Part shown: one piece after another, positions 1 to 10,622 of the stretch
How the letters are laid out: every line of letters begins with the position of its first letter
Position numbering within the stretch: the stretch's first letter is position 1
NCBI RefSeq assembly: GCF_040869045.1
Contig: NC_090319.1
Coordinates: 179,650,645 to 179,714,644 of the forward strand
Direction: 5' to 3'
DNA: 64,000 nucleotides
Source: Eurosta solidaginis
Lineage: Eukaryota > Arthropoda > Insecta > Diptera > Tephritidae
Translations under genes and position numbers: made by a program
The notes under the pieces: model-generated
Told to the model about the DNA's origin: nothing
The model's database searches: none
What the model saw: only the letters and a program-made list of their open reading frames with translations

Positions 1-1632
1 TTCTCCAGTAGGTCTATATCACCCATATACATATATCGCCCATTTACTTCAATAGTGTCATAATTCAAAAAACATGAACTTTTAGTTAAAAACGAAGAAA
101 TTTTCTAAAGGAATTTAGCCTATTTCACGCTACCCGTTAGATATGCAATTGACGCTTTACCGAGTTTAATTTTGTATAAATACATATGTAATATGTAAGT
201 CTGACACAAAACGAAAATTTCGAATAGAACATAATAAATAGAAATAAAAATATTAAAAAATTATGTAATGAGAAAGAAGTAGAGTTTACTAAAAAAAATT
301 TAAATGAAAGAAAAAAGTACTTAAAGTGCGAAAAAATTAAGCGAAGTGAATAAACAGTTCCATATAAAAACGCAATAAGTGCACTTAGACCTTTTTCCGG
401 GTTTTAATGTTATGATTGTGGAAATATGAAGATTCTAATGTTCGGATATTTAATGTTGGGATTCCCATTGAGATCTATGTACGTAATTAATTTGTATTAA
501 ATTTGTAAACACTCCATTTCATGAATATATATGACCATATCTACCATAAAATATCGTCTGTGAACGATATAATACTAAGATATAACGAAGCAGAATAATT
601 AGAAAGAAAAGAAAAAGAAACAAAAACATTGATATTATTCACGCAAACATATTTACTAAAATAACATTAAATTCATAACTTTATGCGACATAAACAAATT
701 AGAGTTATGGGATCTAAGCATCCGGTTAATGGGCATATAATCCAGCAAGGTTGGCCTAATAATAAATATAGTAGGTAATAAAGACCTATGATAGCGGCCG
801 TATTGCCGGTTGCCTATATCGAGCATATCAGAAACAAATATACAAATTAGCTTTGTTTACAAATCGCTTAGTTGAGATTTTCAATTGTTCATTTAACTTA
901 AGCTGTTATGCCGCTATTTTTCATCCAGCTTATTTTTTTCAAATAGGTCATTTTTCCAAAACAAAATATACTACAGAGTTAGACAGCCTTAAAAATCAGA
1001 ATTTAGCGTATATTACTAGAATTTACAAAAACTTTTTCTATTAATAATAAACAAATAGAGTAATATTTGTTAACAAAAATAGGCCTATGGACTGCGACTG
1101 ATCCATACGAATCGATTCATATAACTTTTATATGATTTTACGTATGCTAACTATGCGAAATAGCCTGTCAATTGATTGTATGGAAATTTTGTTAGCGTAT
1201 TAATATACATATAGATAGCAGAGTAATATACGGCCTATGCAATATTTCGACCTAAAATCGAAAACGATTTTGGGTTGTTTATTTCGTTTAATCCACAACG
1301 TGAAATTTTCCGATGATATCAAGTTGCATTTAAATAATAATAAACTAAGTTGAAATAAAAGATAATATAATCAAATAAAATAAGAAATATCAAAATAAAT
1401 TAGCATAAAAGACAATATACAAATTTTAATGTAATATCTTTCTAGCAAATTTATTTAATTTTTGTGCTATATCTAAAGGAGCATAAAATCTGGAAATGTA
1501 AAAAACATTTTAGGTCAAATTTGCAATTAATTGTTATAAATAAATAAATTTAGTAAGTTTGAACAAAAGTTCACTAATTATTTGTGATTTCATGTTTTTT
1601 TGAAAGCACCTAAAATAAAAAACAAAGAATAT
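1..1632. repeat. R1 repeat, copy 1, first part
   Basis: AT-rich sequence with no convincing coding region. About 14-750 recurs in the same orientation at about 61264-61990, and 1020-1215 recurs at about 63470-63660. Inside this copy, about 1218-1632 is repeated at about 2650-3033, and 2331-2520 recurs at about 7250-7450, so the family has tandem or partly tandem structure with a unit of roughly 0.65-0.9 kb once later insertions are removed. No terminal inverted repeats, LTR ends or transposase were seen. It could be a complex satellite or the non-coding body of a mobile element. I do not recognise the family. Confidence 0.7.
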
Positions 1633-2327
1633 TGTAACGAATTTACTTGCAAATCCTCTTATTTGCCCTTCTGCTAAGTTCGAATCACTAAACTGTTGAA
1701 TAAATAACTCCAATATTGAATAATGGAAAAATGGCCTTTATTAAAGTACTTCACAATAACACGTATACTTTGCAACGAATAGCTTGCTTAATAACCAAAC
1801 TTATAGCTTAAATGAAACTGACTTTCAAAATAATACTGCTATTGCCGCTAGATATCGTCTTAATCGAAACTGCTTGACAACTCAAATCAAACTGAATTCC
1901 AGCGCCTCTACATCTGCGGCCTTTTATACTCTCTGGTTTCCTCGTTCGCATCTTCTAGAATCTACTAGCATTGTCCATGAGCTCTCAAACTTTTCAGCTG
2001 TAACTAAAATTGCACAATTTTATACATCTTTTATACGCTTCCAGAATCTACTAGTCCAGTAGCTCTCAAACTTCTCAGCTGTAACTACAATTGCACAATT
2101 TTATAGTTTTTCTCATTGCATACTTATAGGAGTATCTCAGATATATGCATGTGTTAGTGCATTGATTCTCTGCTGCTCGTATACGTACATGGTACATATA
2201 TGTAGAAGTAGTTATTGTTTCGTTTATGTAGATACATAATGATTGAATTATTGATGTGCATTCACGTCACTGCTTAGCATCGGCTTAGAGACGGCAGCAC
2301 TCCTTAGTTTTGCTAATATTCGTAACA
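1633..2327 (-). mobile_element. Solo LTR, Ty3/gypsy type
   Basis: A 695-bp LTR without internal region. It begins TGTAACGAAT and ends ATTCGTAACA, near-perfect inverted ends, and is flanked by the direct repeat ATAT (1629-1632 and 2328-2331), the 4-bp target typical of gypsy elements. The empty site can be read in the R1 copies near 7245 and 63080. Read on the minus strand it has a TATA-like box (about 1920-1935) and an AATAAA context near 1700. The LTR at about 37612-38051 belongs to a related family: both share a block around a TATTGGAG..TTATTCAACAG motif. A solo LTR results from recombination between the two LTRs of a full element. Confidence 0.85.
1959..2105. repeat. Direct duplication inside solo LTR
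   Basis: About 60-65 bp beginning at GAATCTACTAG and including GCTCTCAAAC..CAGCTGTAAC is present twice with a period of about 81-84 bp. It probably arose by local duplication within the LTR upstream region. Confidence 0.75.
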
Positions 2328-3033
2328 ATATGTTAAATAAAGACCTATGCATTTACGTGTAAGTAAAATTTGTCTAAAAAAAATAGGCCGGTTAAGTTAT
2401 TGCTTCTCTTTAAAGTTTTTTGTGCGCAAACAATTATTTTGGAACAAATTTTTTAGGATTTTGGTACAGACGAGTATAGGTAAGTGGCAACAATGGGGAA
2501 ACAATATTTTATTCGAACTGAAAATGAGTGAGGGAGTGGGGCCACGTGTACAGTTTCAACTTTTTTGAAGTTTTTCAGTCAAAAATTTTACATTTTCGAA
2601 TTAATGTAATGGGCATATTATAATCGAACAAAATTAACCTAATAATAAATATAGTAGAGTAAGATGCGGCTTATGCAATATTTCGACCTAAAATCGGAAA
2701 CGTTTTTGGGGCGTTTTTTCGTTTAATATACAACGATACAATAATAATAAACTAAGTTGAAATAAAAGATAATATAATAAAATAAAATAAGAAATATCAA
2801 AAAAAATTAGCATAAAAGATAATATACAAATTTTTATGTAATATCTTTGTAGCAAATTTATTTATTTTTTGTTCAGTATAAGACGTGCTATATCTAAAAT
2901 GAGCATAAAATCTGGAAATGCAAAAAACATTTTGGGTCAAATTTGCAATTAATGGTTATAAATAAATAAATTTAGTGAGTTTGAACAAAAGTTGACTCAT
3001 TATTTGTGATTTCATGTTTTTTTGAAAGCAACT
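2328..3033. repeat. R1 repeat, copy 1, middle part
   Basis: Continuation of the R1 repeat between the solo LTR and the copia element. 2650-3033 is a second copy of about 1218-1632. No gene seen. The last bases, CAACT (3029-3033), are the target duplicated by the copia insertion. Confidence 0.7.
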
Positions 3034-3273
3034 TGTTGAAAAGCAACATTGAGTTCAATTCACATATTCAAGCAATTCTTTTTCACACAATCATGCACAG
3101 ATGCAACCATGGGTTTGAATATTCCTTTTATATATGTATTTTTCTTTTTTCACTTGAATTCACTTCAGTTTTAACCATCAACTAAGACGCATCAATAAAT
3201 GTACACGAAAAACTATGTCGTAGTTTCTTTATTTATTCGGAAATAAAGGCAAGTAAAAATACAACTTTCAACA
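3034..3273 (+). repeat. copia 5' LTR
   Basis: 240 bp beginning TGTTGAAAAG and ending CTTTCAACA, so it has TG..CA ends extended as an inverted pair. It matches 6987-7226 with only a few differences by eye. Confidence 0.93.
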
Positions 3274-3274
3274 A

Positions 3275-3288
3275 GTTATGGGCCCAGG
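3275..3288 (+). promoter_or_regulatory. copia primer-binding site
   Basis: GTTATGGGCCCAGG lies one base after the 5' LTR. Drosophila copia primes from an internally cleaved half of initiator tRNA-Met at a site beginning GTTATGGGCCCAG, so this is a copia-type primer site. The assignment rests on that remembered family feature. Confidence 0.8.
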
Positions 3289-3344
3289 TGCAAATTCCTG
3301 GAGTCAAGTGTAAAAGTTTTTAATTTATTTAAAAAGTGTTAATA

Positions 3345-4125
3345 ATGAGTGCACTGTATAATATCGACAAATTGTGTGAGACGAACTACGACTCATGGAA
3401 CATACAAGTAAAGAGTGCGCTGGTCCACCAAGGATTATGGGCAATCACGTGATCTGACACGCTCTGAGGGGGCGGAAAATGAAAAAATGGTTGTTGCGTG
3501 GACAGAAAAAGATGAAAAAGCTACAGTGGCACTCATGTTGAGCATCACGGCGATGCAAATTGCGCATGCTAAAATTGTAAAACGGCAAATGAAGCGTGGG
3601 AGGTGCTGCGTGAAATTCATAGACCAAAGGGGCCAGTGCGCAAAGTGACATTATTTAAACGTATTCTTGGAATGCGTATCAACGATGGCGAGTGCGTTCA
3701 ACAATATGTATGCAAATGTACTGCATTGGCTGAAAAGCTGGAAGAAATCGGGGTAAGTCTCCAAAAAGAATTCTTCGTGATCATGCTACTCGCAAGCTTG
3801 CCAAAATCATATGAAAATTTAGTTGTCGCATTGGAGTCTCGTGATGAGCCTCTCAAGCTAAGTGCCATAAAAATAAAGCTTATAGAAGAAGGTGAGCGAC
3901 GTAAATCATATAATACAGAAAATTCCGAAAATTGTGTACAAGCATTCATGATGCAAGAAAATTCTGGAAAAAAAGTACAACGCATATTCAAAATCAAATG
4001 ACGCCGTAGAGAATAACGGCAACAACAACAGCAATGGCAATAACAAGGGAAACAACAGAAACCTAAGAAATAATTTCAATTGCTACAGTTGTGGCAAAAC
4101 TGGACATTTCGCAGCTCAGTGCAAG
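3345..4125 (+). pseudogene. gag: copia Gag, broken
   Basis: The frame starts at ATG 3345 (MSALYNIDKLCETNYDSW..) and hits TGA after about 35 codons. It resumes in other frames, the longest piece being 3603-4001, with UBN2-type Gag signatures such as YVCKCTALAEKLEEIG and LASLPKSYENLV. A CCHC zinc knuckle CYSCGKTGHFAAQC is readable at 4081-4122 (C-x2-C-x4-H-x4-C). Gag would form the virus-like particle and the knuckle would bind the element's RNA. At least two stops or frameshifts make it non-functional. Confidence 0.85.
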
Positions 4126-4179
4126 CAGAGACAACGGGAACAATGTGGAAAGAGTGACAAAAATAGCAACGGGTTATTT

Positions 4180-5065
4180 GCATTAGTCAACAACAAATTA
4201 TTACATATAGGCGCTTGGTGCGTCGACAGCGGCGCTTCTTCGCATTTTTGCTGCAATTGAAACATGTTTGACGAGTTCGAAGAACATGAAGAAACGATCA
4301 TGTTAGCTGACGATAATAATTTGTTAGCGACAGGCAAAGGAGTCGTGCATTTGAAAACGAAACACTTCGATGTCACATTGGTGGATGTTTTATATGTACC
4401 TGCTTTGCAGTGTAATTGTATGTCAGTTGGGAAGGCCGTTAACAGAGGTTATATAGTAAAATTTAACAACAATACAGCAGACATAGTCAACGAGCACGCA
4501 GGAACAATATTACGTGAAAACAAGATAAGGAATCTCTTTTTATTTGAAATAACTACAAACAAACTATTTTTACAAGAAAGTCCGTTGATTAGGGGATGAA
4601 ATGGCATGAACGCTTTGGCCATTTAAATTTTCCAAGCATGCGCGAGTTGATCAGTAACGAAATGGTGAATGGATTGAAAGTCAACATACCGGCTACTATT
4701 GATTGTACAATTTGTATGATAGGCAAATGTAACCAGCGTGCGTATACAAGTGCAGAAAGTCGTGCTAGTGAAATATTGGGGTTGGTACATACCGACGTTT
4801 GAGGTGCAGTCAACGTTGCATCGGTTGGGGGCGCAAAATATTTCCTCACGTTCATTGAAGACAAGACGCGTTATGTTTTTGTTTATTTCCTACGACATAA
4901 ACATGAAGTATTGGAAAAATTTAAAGAATTTAAGAAAATGGCAGAGCGTCAGACAGGCAAACAGCTAAAAGCTTGAGAAGCGATAACGGCAGAGAATTTG
5001 TAAATAAAGCATTTGACCAATACTTGAAGGACAATAGAATTGTAAGACAATTATCAGACAACTAT
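4180..5065 (+). pseudogene. pol: copia protease and N-terminal integrase, broken
   Basis: The aspartic protease active site reads WCVDSGASSHF with the catalytic Asp codon at about 4224. The open segments 4264-4599 and 4596-4802 follow, the second opening with the GAG-pre-integrase motif KWHERFGHLNF and a CTICMIGK zinc-type pair. The first integrase-core Asp is in VHTDV near 4795, followed by TGA. SDNGREF near 4980 carries the second catalytic Asp. Immediately after about 5060 the frame jumps to the later SRDVYF segment, so the region holding the third acidic residue is deleted. The integrase cannot be active. Confidence 0.85.
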
Positions 5066-5074
5066 CAAATATCA

Positions 5075-6419
5075 TTGTAAGTAGAGATGTATACTTTGTA
5101 GAATCGACATCAGCTAAGCGAAAAGAGGAAAAACTAAATGCTAAGGAAAGTGTTGAGTTGCCAGTTAAAATAGGTTTAACTATTGAAAATGAAGAAGAGG
5201 AAATAAATAACAATTTAGATGAGATATCTGAAAATTAAGAGCCATTACAAAGTAACGAAGGTACATTGCGTAATAGTGAAGATGAGTTTGAATCGGCTGA
5301 AGATGAGCAATCAGAAGAAAGTGCACCAAAGAGAGGTCCAGGTAGACCGCTGATAGTTCATAGTGGTAGGCCAGGTAGACCTGTGAAACAGTATAACTAT
5401 TTGCATTTATTGAGTGGTAACGATGTGCATATACCTGTGTCAGTAAAGCAAGCACTTTCGGGTGAATATGCAGATGAATTGCATAAGGCTATGCAAAGTG
5501 AATATAAATCTCTTTTGAAAAATTAAACATGGCAACTTGTTGAACTACCTGAGACACAAAAAATTGTACCTTGTAAATGGGTTTTACTCTTAAAAAGGAT
5601 AAGGATGGCTATATTGAAAGATTCAAGGCTAGATTAGTAGCAAAAGGTTGTTCACAAGTATATGGTGTGAACTATAGCGAAACGTTTTCACCCGTAGTAA
5701 GATATAGCACTATAAGAATGCTATTTGCACTAGCGGCAGAGCATGGATTGTATCTTCATCATATGGATGTATCCAACGCGTATTTGAATAGTGATCTGGA
5801 TGATGACATATATATGAGTCAACCAGAGATGTTTATAGATACAAATTTTCCTAATCATTGTTTGAAGCTTAAGAAAGCCTTGTATGGACTAAGGCAGTCA
5901 GGAAGACAATGGAATTTGAAATGTGATAAAATTTTGAAAAAAATTGGTTTCAGTTCGTGCAAATGCGAGTCGTGTGTATATATAAATCACAACAAAGGGC
6001 AAATAAATATAATCGCAATATACGTTGATGATTTTTTAATAGCTAGTTCTGATTATAAGCAATTAAATGATATTAAAGCTAAAATTTCATCGGAAACAGA
6101 TGTAGTCGACGAAGGGCAAGTACAACATTTTTTGAGCATAGAAGTAAGCCGCGAAGGCGAAACAGGTTCAGTGTTTTTAAGTCAGAAAGCACATTTAAGA
6201 CAATTGTTGAACGAATTTGGCATGAATGAATGTCGACCAATTGCTACACCTTTAGATGTAGGGCATCAAGTTATTTGTAGCATTGCAGAATGCAAGAAAG
6301 TCGATCAAGTGAAGTATCAGTCACTGATAGGATCTTTGATGTACATAGCTGTGTGCACACGTCCTGATATTTTGCATTTTGTAAGCAAGTTAGCGCAGAG
6401 AAACAAGAGCAGCAGCTAA
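5075..6419 (+). pseudogene. pol: copia reverse transcriptase, broken
   Basis: The N-terminal linker contains IIVSRDVYF (near 5070) and an acidic, RGPGRP-rich segment. RT proper runs mostly in 5577-6419 (280 codons): FKARLVAKGCSQ, then MDVSNAYLNSDL with the first catalytic Asp, then the active-site YVDD at 6021-6032. Spacing and motifs are those of RVT_2, the Ty1/copia RT family. TAA near 5523 separates it from the linker. The polymerase core is almost intact, but the polyprotein is not. Confidence 0.88.
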
Positions 6420-6920
6420 GCGCATACTACGATATTTAAACGCAATACAAAATAAGACGATCTCATATCATCGAACAGGTAAAGAGTTGGAATGCTTCGT
6501 TGATATTGGGATGGCGATAGTAGCGATTGTAAATCATACACAGGCTACGCATTTATTCTTGCTGGTGGTGTATTTTCGTACGAGTCAAAAAAGCAAACAA
6601 CAATATCACTTAGTAGCACCGATGCCGAATATATCGCACTCACATCGGCAGTTAAAGAAGCAGTATATTTAAGACAACTTTTAGGAGAAATGAAAATTAA
6701 ATATCCTAAGGCGATCATCATAAATGGAGACAACTTAAGCGCAATGAGTTTAGTAAAAACTCCGGTACATCATTCGCGCACAAAACACATCGACATTAGA
6801 CATCATTGCATCAGAGAAGTTTATCGTGATGACGTAATTGAATTAAAGTATTGCAGTAGCAGCAACATGATAGCGGATATACTAACAAAGAATTTAGCTA
6901 AGCCAAGTCACAAAAACTAA
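6420..6920 (+). pseudogene. pol: copia RNase H, frameshifted
   Basis: RNase H pieces appear in more than one frame: a TGYAF..GGVFSYESKKQ-like stretch around 6540-6600, SLSSTDAEYIAL around 6615-6650, and HIDIRHHCIREVY..ADILTKNLAK at about 6785-6900. This is the usual end of copia Pol. The frame is interrupted between 6420 and 6690, and the stop is at 6918-6920. Confidence 0.82.
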
Positions 6921-6970
6921 CTTTTATGTTAGGCTTAAAATAATTTTTAAATATTTTATTGCCTGAATAT

Positions 6971-6986
6971 ATTCATTGAGGGGGCG
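6971..6986 (+). promoter_or_regulatory. copia polypurine tract
   Basis: TTGAGGGGGCG directly abuts the 3' LTR, which is where plus-strand DNA synthesis is primed in LTR retroelements. Confidence 0.75.
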
Positions 6987-7226
6987 TGTTGAAAAGCAAC
7001 ATTGAGTTCAATTCACATATTCAAGCAATTCTTTTTCGCACAATCATGCACAGATGCAACCATGGATTTGGATAGTCCTTGTATATATGTATTTTTCTTT
7101 TTTCACTTGAATTCACTTCAGTTTTAACCATCAACTAAGACGTATCAATAAATGTGCACGAAAAACTAAGTCGAAGTTTCTTTATTTATTCGGAAATAAA
7201 GGCAAGTAAAAATACAACTTTCAACA
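6987..7226 (+). repeat. copia 3' LTR
   Basis: Same 240-bp sequence as 3034-3273, ending CTTTCAACA and followed by the target copy CAACT. Confidence 0.93.
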
Positions 7227-7560
7227 CAACTAAAATAAAAAACAAAGAATCTGTTAAATAAAGAACTGTGCATTTACGTGTAAGTAAAGATTTCCCAAAA
7301 AAATGGACGGATTAAGTTATTACTTCTCTTTAAACTTTTTTTGTGCGCTAAAAATTATTTTAGAACATTTTTGTAAGTATTTTGGTATAGACCAATATAG
7401 ATAAGTGGCAACAATGGGGAACAATATTTTATTTGAACTGAAAATGAGTGAGGCAGTAGTTCTCTCACCGTTTGGCGCGTACGAATATGTACATATATAG
7501 ATGAAATGTTTGAGCAACGCGACAATGCAACTTTTGGAATTTCGAATTCAATCAGTTTGA
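7227..7560. repeat. R1 repeat, copy 1, last part
   Basis: 7227-7450 repeats 2331-2520 and corresponds to 63060-63240 in the second R1 copy. No gene seen. Similarity to R1 fades near 7450-7560. Confidence 0.65.
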
Positions 7561-8130
7561 GATTTATTCTTTGATTTTTTTATATCATTCTATCACGTTT
7601 CTCTTGCAAGTACTCATTACCAAAGATCACTATCCAGTGATCTTGGCTGAGTGGTTGAGGGTGGCTACTGTGAGCGTGGCATGGAAACATGTACGTATGT
7701 ACGTATTTTTTCAGCATTTTCAGCAAAACCCCTCCACTGCACGGCGCCGTTGGAGAACGTGAGATTGGTGAGTGTAATATTTTTCTAAAGATTATATATG
7801 TATGTACATAAATTGGCAAAGATTCCTGATCTTGCAAAATAGAGTAAGAATTTGCAAAGTAAAGAAAGAACAATACTTTGTGACGAATATATGTATATAC
7901 ATACATGAATTTATTTATGCTAACTTACATCTTTACTTTTATACATTTTTTTTTTATATATGGTTTTTTTTTATCTTTATTTCATATCTTCTATATTTAT
8001 AAAAAGAATTGTACATTTTGATTGTCACTCCATAACTCGAGAACGGATAGAAAGATTGCAATGAAATTTTTAGGAAAGATACAGGAAGGAGAGATGATGG
8101 TTAGTTGATTTTGAAATCGGAAACTGTGAG

Positions 8131-9470
8131 GCTAGGGTCTCGAGATATAGCCCAAAACGTGGACCCGGGTGCCCCTAGAATGTTTTTATACAATATGGAT
8201 ATCAAATGAAAGCTGTTGATGAGTGCTATAGTACAGGATAATTTTCATACAACTGGGGGGCTAGGTTTTCGAGATATAGTGCAAAACGTGGACCCGGATA
8301 CACCTTTTTTTTTTTTTTTTTGCGGGGAGGCTGAAAAATGCCTAATGCACCATAATTGCTGCCGTCGCAGCAACCGTGTGTCCGTAGACTAAAAAAAAGC
8401 CCCGTTCTGGAACCGTCGCCCACCCCGGCACCACTTTCGCATTACTTCAGGGTGGCGTTCCATATTTCTCATTTTTTAAGAGCCTACTGTTATCCCTGCG
8501 TCCAGGTTCCCGCTATTTGTTCTGAGTTTCCATTTAATCGCCACTGCTTCGCATGCGCATTTCTCTGCGCTGCCTCTCAGCATCCATCAGGCGTGTCATT
8601 ACTATAAATGCCATTTTGCTCACTGCAGTCCAGCACTCTTGCCTATTGCGCATATGTGATACTAAATTTCTCGTGGTAGGTTCCTCCCCAAAGACTCCAT
8701 GCAAGGTGAGTCTTTCTTCGTGGAAACGGGGGCAGTGGAACATGACGTGTTCTGCGTTTTTGTAACTCCGTGGTACACATTGGGCAATGAGGATCTTCCT
8801 CTATCCTACGCTTCCATAAATACTCTTTAAAACCGCCATGTCCACTCATTATCTGCGTGAGATGGTAGTTCAGTTCGCCGTGCTTTCGCGCATTCCATTA
8901 AGCTACGTTCCAAACTAGGGTGCAAGTCCACGCCCTTTACTCGAGCCCTCCCACCGTTCTTGCCACTTAGCTATTGTTTGTGTCCTTGCTCTTTTCTTGT
9001 CTTCTTCAGATGGTCGCTCGATGTTAGTGTTATACAGATCGGCCATTTCGCTTGCCAGTAAGTCCACTGGGATTTTCCGGGTTAGAACCAGGATCGCGTC
9101 GTCGGACACCGTCCGATAAGCACTTGCTATTCTTAAAGAAGCAAGTCGGTACGCTGCTAATATATATTTTTGATGGGTCTGTTTAGATCCATACCACACT
9201 GGTGCTGCGTATAGTATTATTGAGCTGGTTACTCTGGACAATAGCTGACGTGTAGCTTCGCTCGGACCACCCGGATACACCTAGAATGTGTTTTTATATT
9301 ATGGGTATCAAATTGAAGCTGTTGATGTGTGCTATAATACAGAGTAAGTTTTACACCGCTGAGTGACTAGGGTCTCGAGATATAGGCCAAAACATGGACC
9401 CGGATACCCCTAGAATGTGTGTGTATTGTGGATATCAAATTAAAGCTATTGCTGAGAGCTCTAAAATTCA
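8131..9470. repeat. ~129-bp minisatellite monomers split by a LINE
   Basis: Monomers share CTAGGGTCTCGAGATATAG, ACGTGGACCCGG, CCTAGAATGT and a TATGGATATCAAA block. Starts lie near 8131, 8260 and 9366. Subtracting the LINE and its target repeat (977 bp) restores the 129-bp spacing. Confidence 0.8.
8305..9268 (-). mobile_element. 5'-truncated LINE (R1/Loa-like), 3' end with poly(A)
   Basis: 964 bp flanked by a 13-bp target duplication ACCCGGATACACC (8292-8304 and 9269-9281). The plus strand begins with a T run, so the poly(A) tail is on the minus strand. Minus-strand reading: 9280-8915 gives the end of ORF2 (SSIILYAAPVWYG.., IASAYRTVSDDAILVL), and 8849-8643 gives MSGHGGFKEYLWKR..PHCPMC, the start of the C-terminal Cys/His cluster; HVMFHCPRF-type residues continue in another frame to about 8534. 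The family's 3' end is preserved, the 5' part was lost at integration (usual for LINEs), and one frameshift is present. Confidence 0.88.
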
Positions 9471-9666
9471 TTGTGATATTCGATTTAGTCGCATCAACCT
9501 CGCAAAACTTATAAATATGCATGCGAAGCCGAAATAAAGACAAGAATTAATAATACCCACATACCTATTTACATACGTCCTATTCGATTTGCCTGAAATT
9601 TCGTATATAAATTTGCCTATATTCGTATTTACGATGCTTTTTTCCGGCAAGTATACCGAAGACGGA

Positions 9667-9730
9667 CTGGGACTGGGAAAGGGACTAGGACTGGGACTGG
9701 GACTGAGACTGAGACTCGTAATAGGACTGG
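9667..9730. repeat. GGGACT-type hexanucleotide microsatellite
   Basis: Imperfect GGGACT/GAGACT repeats. The GLGLGL reading in one frame is a product of the repeat. Confidence 0.85.
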
Positions 9731-9995
9731 AACAAAATACATACTGCCCTCTGGGACTGGCATTAAGAGATAAAGAAGAAGGAGAAAAACTTGAGAAGAG
9801 AAAAGAGAGAAGAAGACTGAGAAAGAGATAGAATGAGACAAAGTGGAGATGAAGCGAAAAAGACGGCGGGAGGAGTGAATAAAAAGATTAGGAAAAAGTG
9901 TAGAGGGGTAGGCCAGAGTTAGACGGAAAAAGCTTATTAAAATGTATGCAGATAGGCCAAATTTAGTGCAGAACAACGTCTGCCAGGTCTGCTAG

Positions 9996-10019
9996 TATAT
10001 ATATATATATATATATATA
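9996..10019. repeat. (TA)n tract at element end
   Basis: About 12 TA units at the right boundary of the minisatellite element. Confidence 0.85.
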
Positions 10020-10622
10020 ATTGATTTTGTATTTAATTTTGCGTTTGCGGTAGGTCAGGGATTAGCGTTTTTTTTTTGCCCTTTTATTGGATTGTACTAC
10101 CTTAAAGAGATTTGTGTGAATTCGGTATTTTTTGATTTTAGGATAGGTGTCAATAGGACATTAGGGTGGCTGGAAAAAAACAGAATTTCGTTATCCATCA
10201 CGCAAGTAGTGCTTAGGAAATATAAATTACCTTGTATAAGGGAAATGGACTGAAGAAGAGCGGGACAGACCAATGTCACGCTTGGGGGCACTGCAATGTA
10301 AATAGAAGTCAGCAAAGCACCCGCGGTGCAGTGAACGTTGCACTGCAGAGGGAGGGTAGACTACACCTGACAGGACAGACCTACACCTTTTTCTGCCCCT
10401 TCATTCTTTCTCCCCTCTAACTACGCCCCTCACGACTATTTATATCTTTTTCAGCATTTTCTTTCTTTTCACTACATATGCAGGTATGAACCCTTTCTAT
10501 TCATGTGGCTGCGGGTGAGGCCGTTGGTGCAATACCCCGCCCAATCTGACGAGCTAGCCTGGGATGCAAGCATACCTGCTTGCCGCTGCTCCTCACCACC
10601 CCAAACAGTCAGCCACGTAACA

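Larger units (their letters stand above)
3034..7226 (+). mobile_element. Ty1/copia LTR retrotransposon, structurally complete but decayed
   Basis: A 4.19-kb element with two 240-bp LTRs, flanked by the 5-bp target duplication CAACT (3029-3033 and 7227-7231), the length expected for copia. Internal order is gag, zinc knuckle, protease, GAG-pre-integrase/integrase, reverse transcriptase, RNase H, the Ty1/copia arrangement with integrase before RT. Coding is broken by several stops and frameshifts and by a deletion that removes the C-terminal half of integrase around 5060. The empty site is preserved in the other R1 copy near 63060. Confidence 0.93.
8017..10019. mobile_element. Minisatellite-bearing mobile element
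   Basis: It interrupts the LTR copy: the LTR reads up to about 8016 and resumes at about 10020, with an approximate TTGATT-like repeat at both junctions. The body has ~129-bp monomers (8131-8304 and 9282-9470), a truncated LINE, a GGGACT-rich tract, and ends near CTGCTAGTATATAT. The monomer resembles the one in the element at 43861-46845 in length and in the order of its sub-motifs. No protein of its own was seen, so it is probably non-autonomous; its class is unknown to me. Confidence 0.6.
7561..10622 (+). mobile_element. Partial Gypsy A-type LTR (3' part), interrupted
   Basis: About 7575-8016 and 10020-10622 together match the last ~1 kb of the Gypsy A LTR (19260-20305 and 28100-29017): the GGCTGAGTG..TTGAGGG region, a CGGCGCCGTTGGAG block, a GGTAGGTCA..GGATTAG block, GGGGGCACTG, and the terminal CAGCCACGTAACA. 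It diverges more from the other two copies than they do from each other, so it is an older or separate subfamily. No primer site follows 10622. An unrelated minisatellite element sits inside it. Confidence 0.75.

Noticed and set aside
1784..2062. 92-codon open reading in the solo LTR
   Set aside because: It lies on the strand opposite to LTR transcription and spans an internal duplication; no domain.
7641..7680. tRNA-like box A (TGGCTGAGTGG) in the LTR copy
   Set aside because: No box B at the right distance and no cloverleaf; it is part of LTR A sequence that also occurs near 28108.
9589..9831. Gly-Leu-rich open reading near 9.6 kb
   Set aside because: Encoded by the GGGACT microsatellite.
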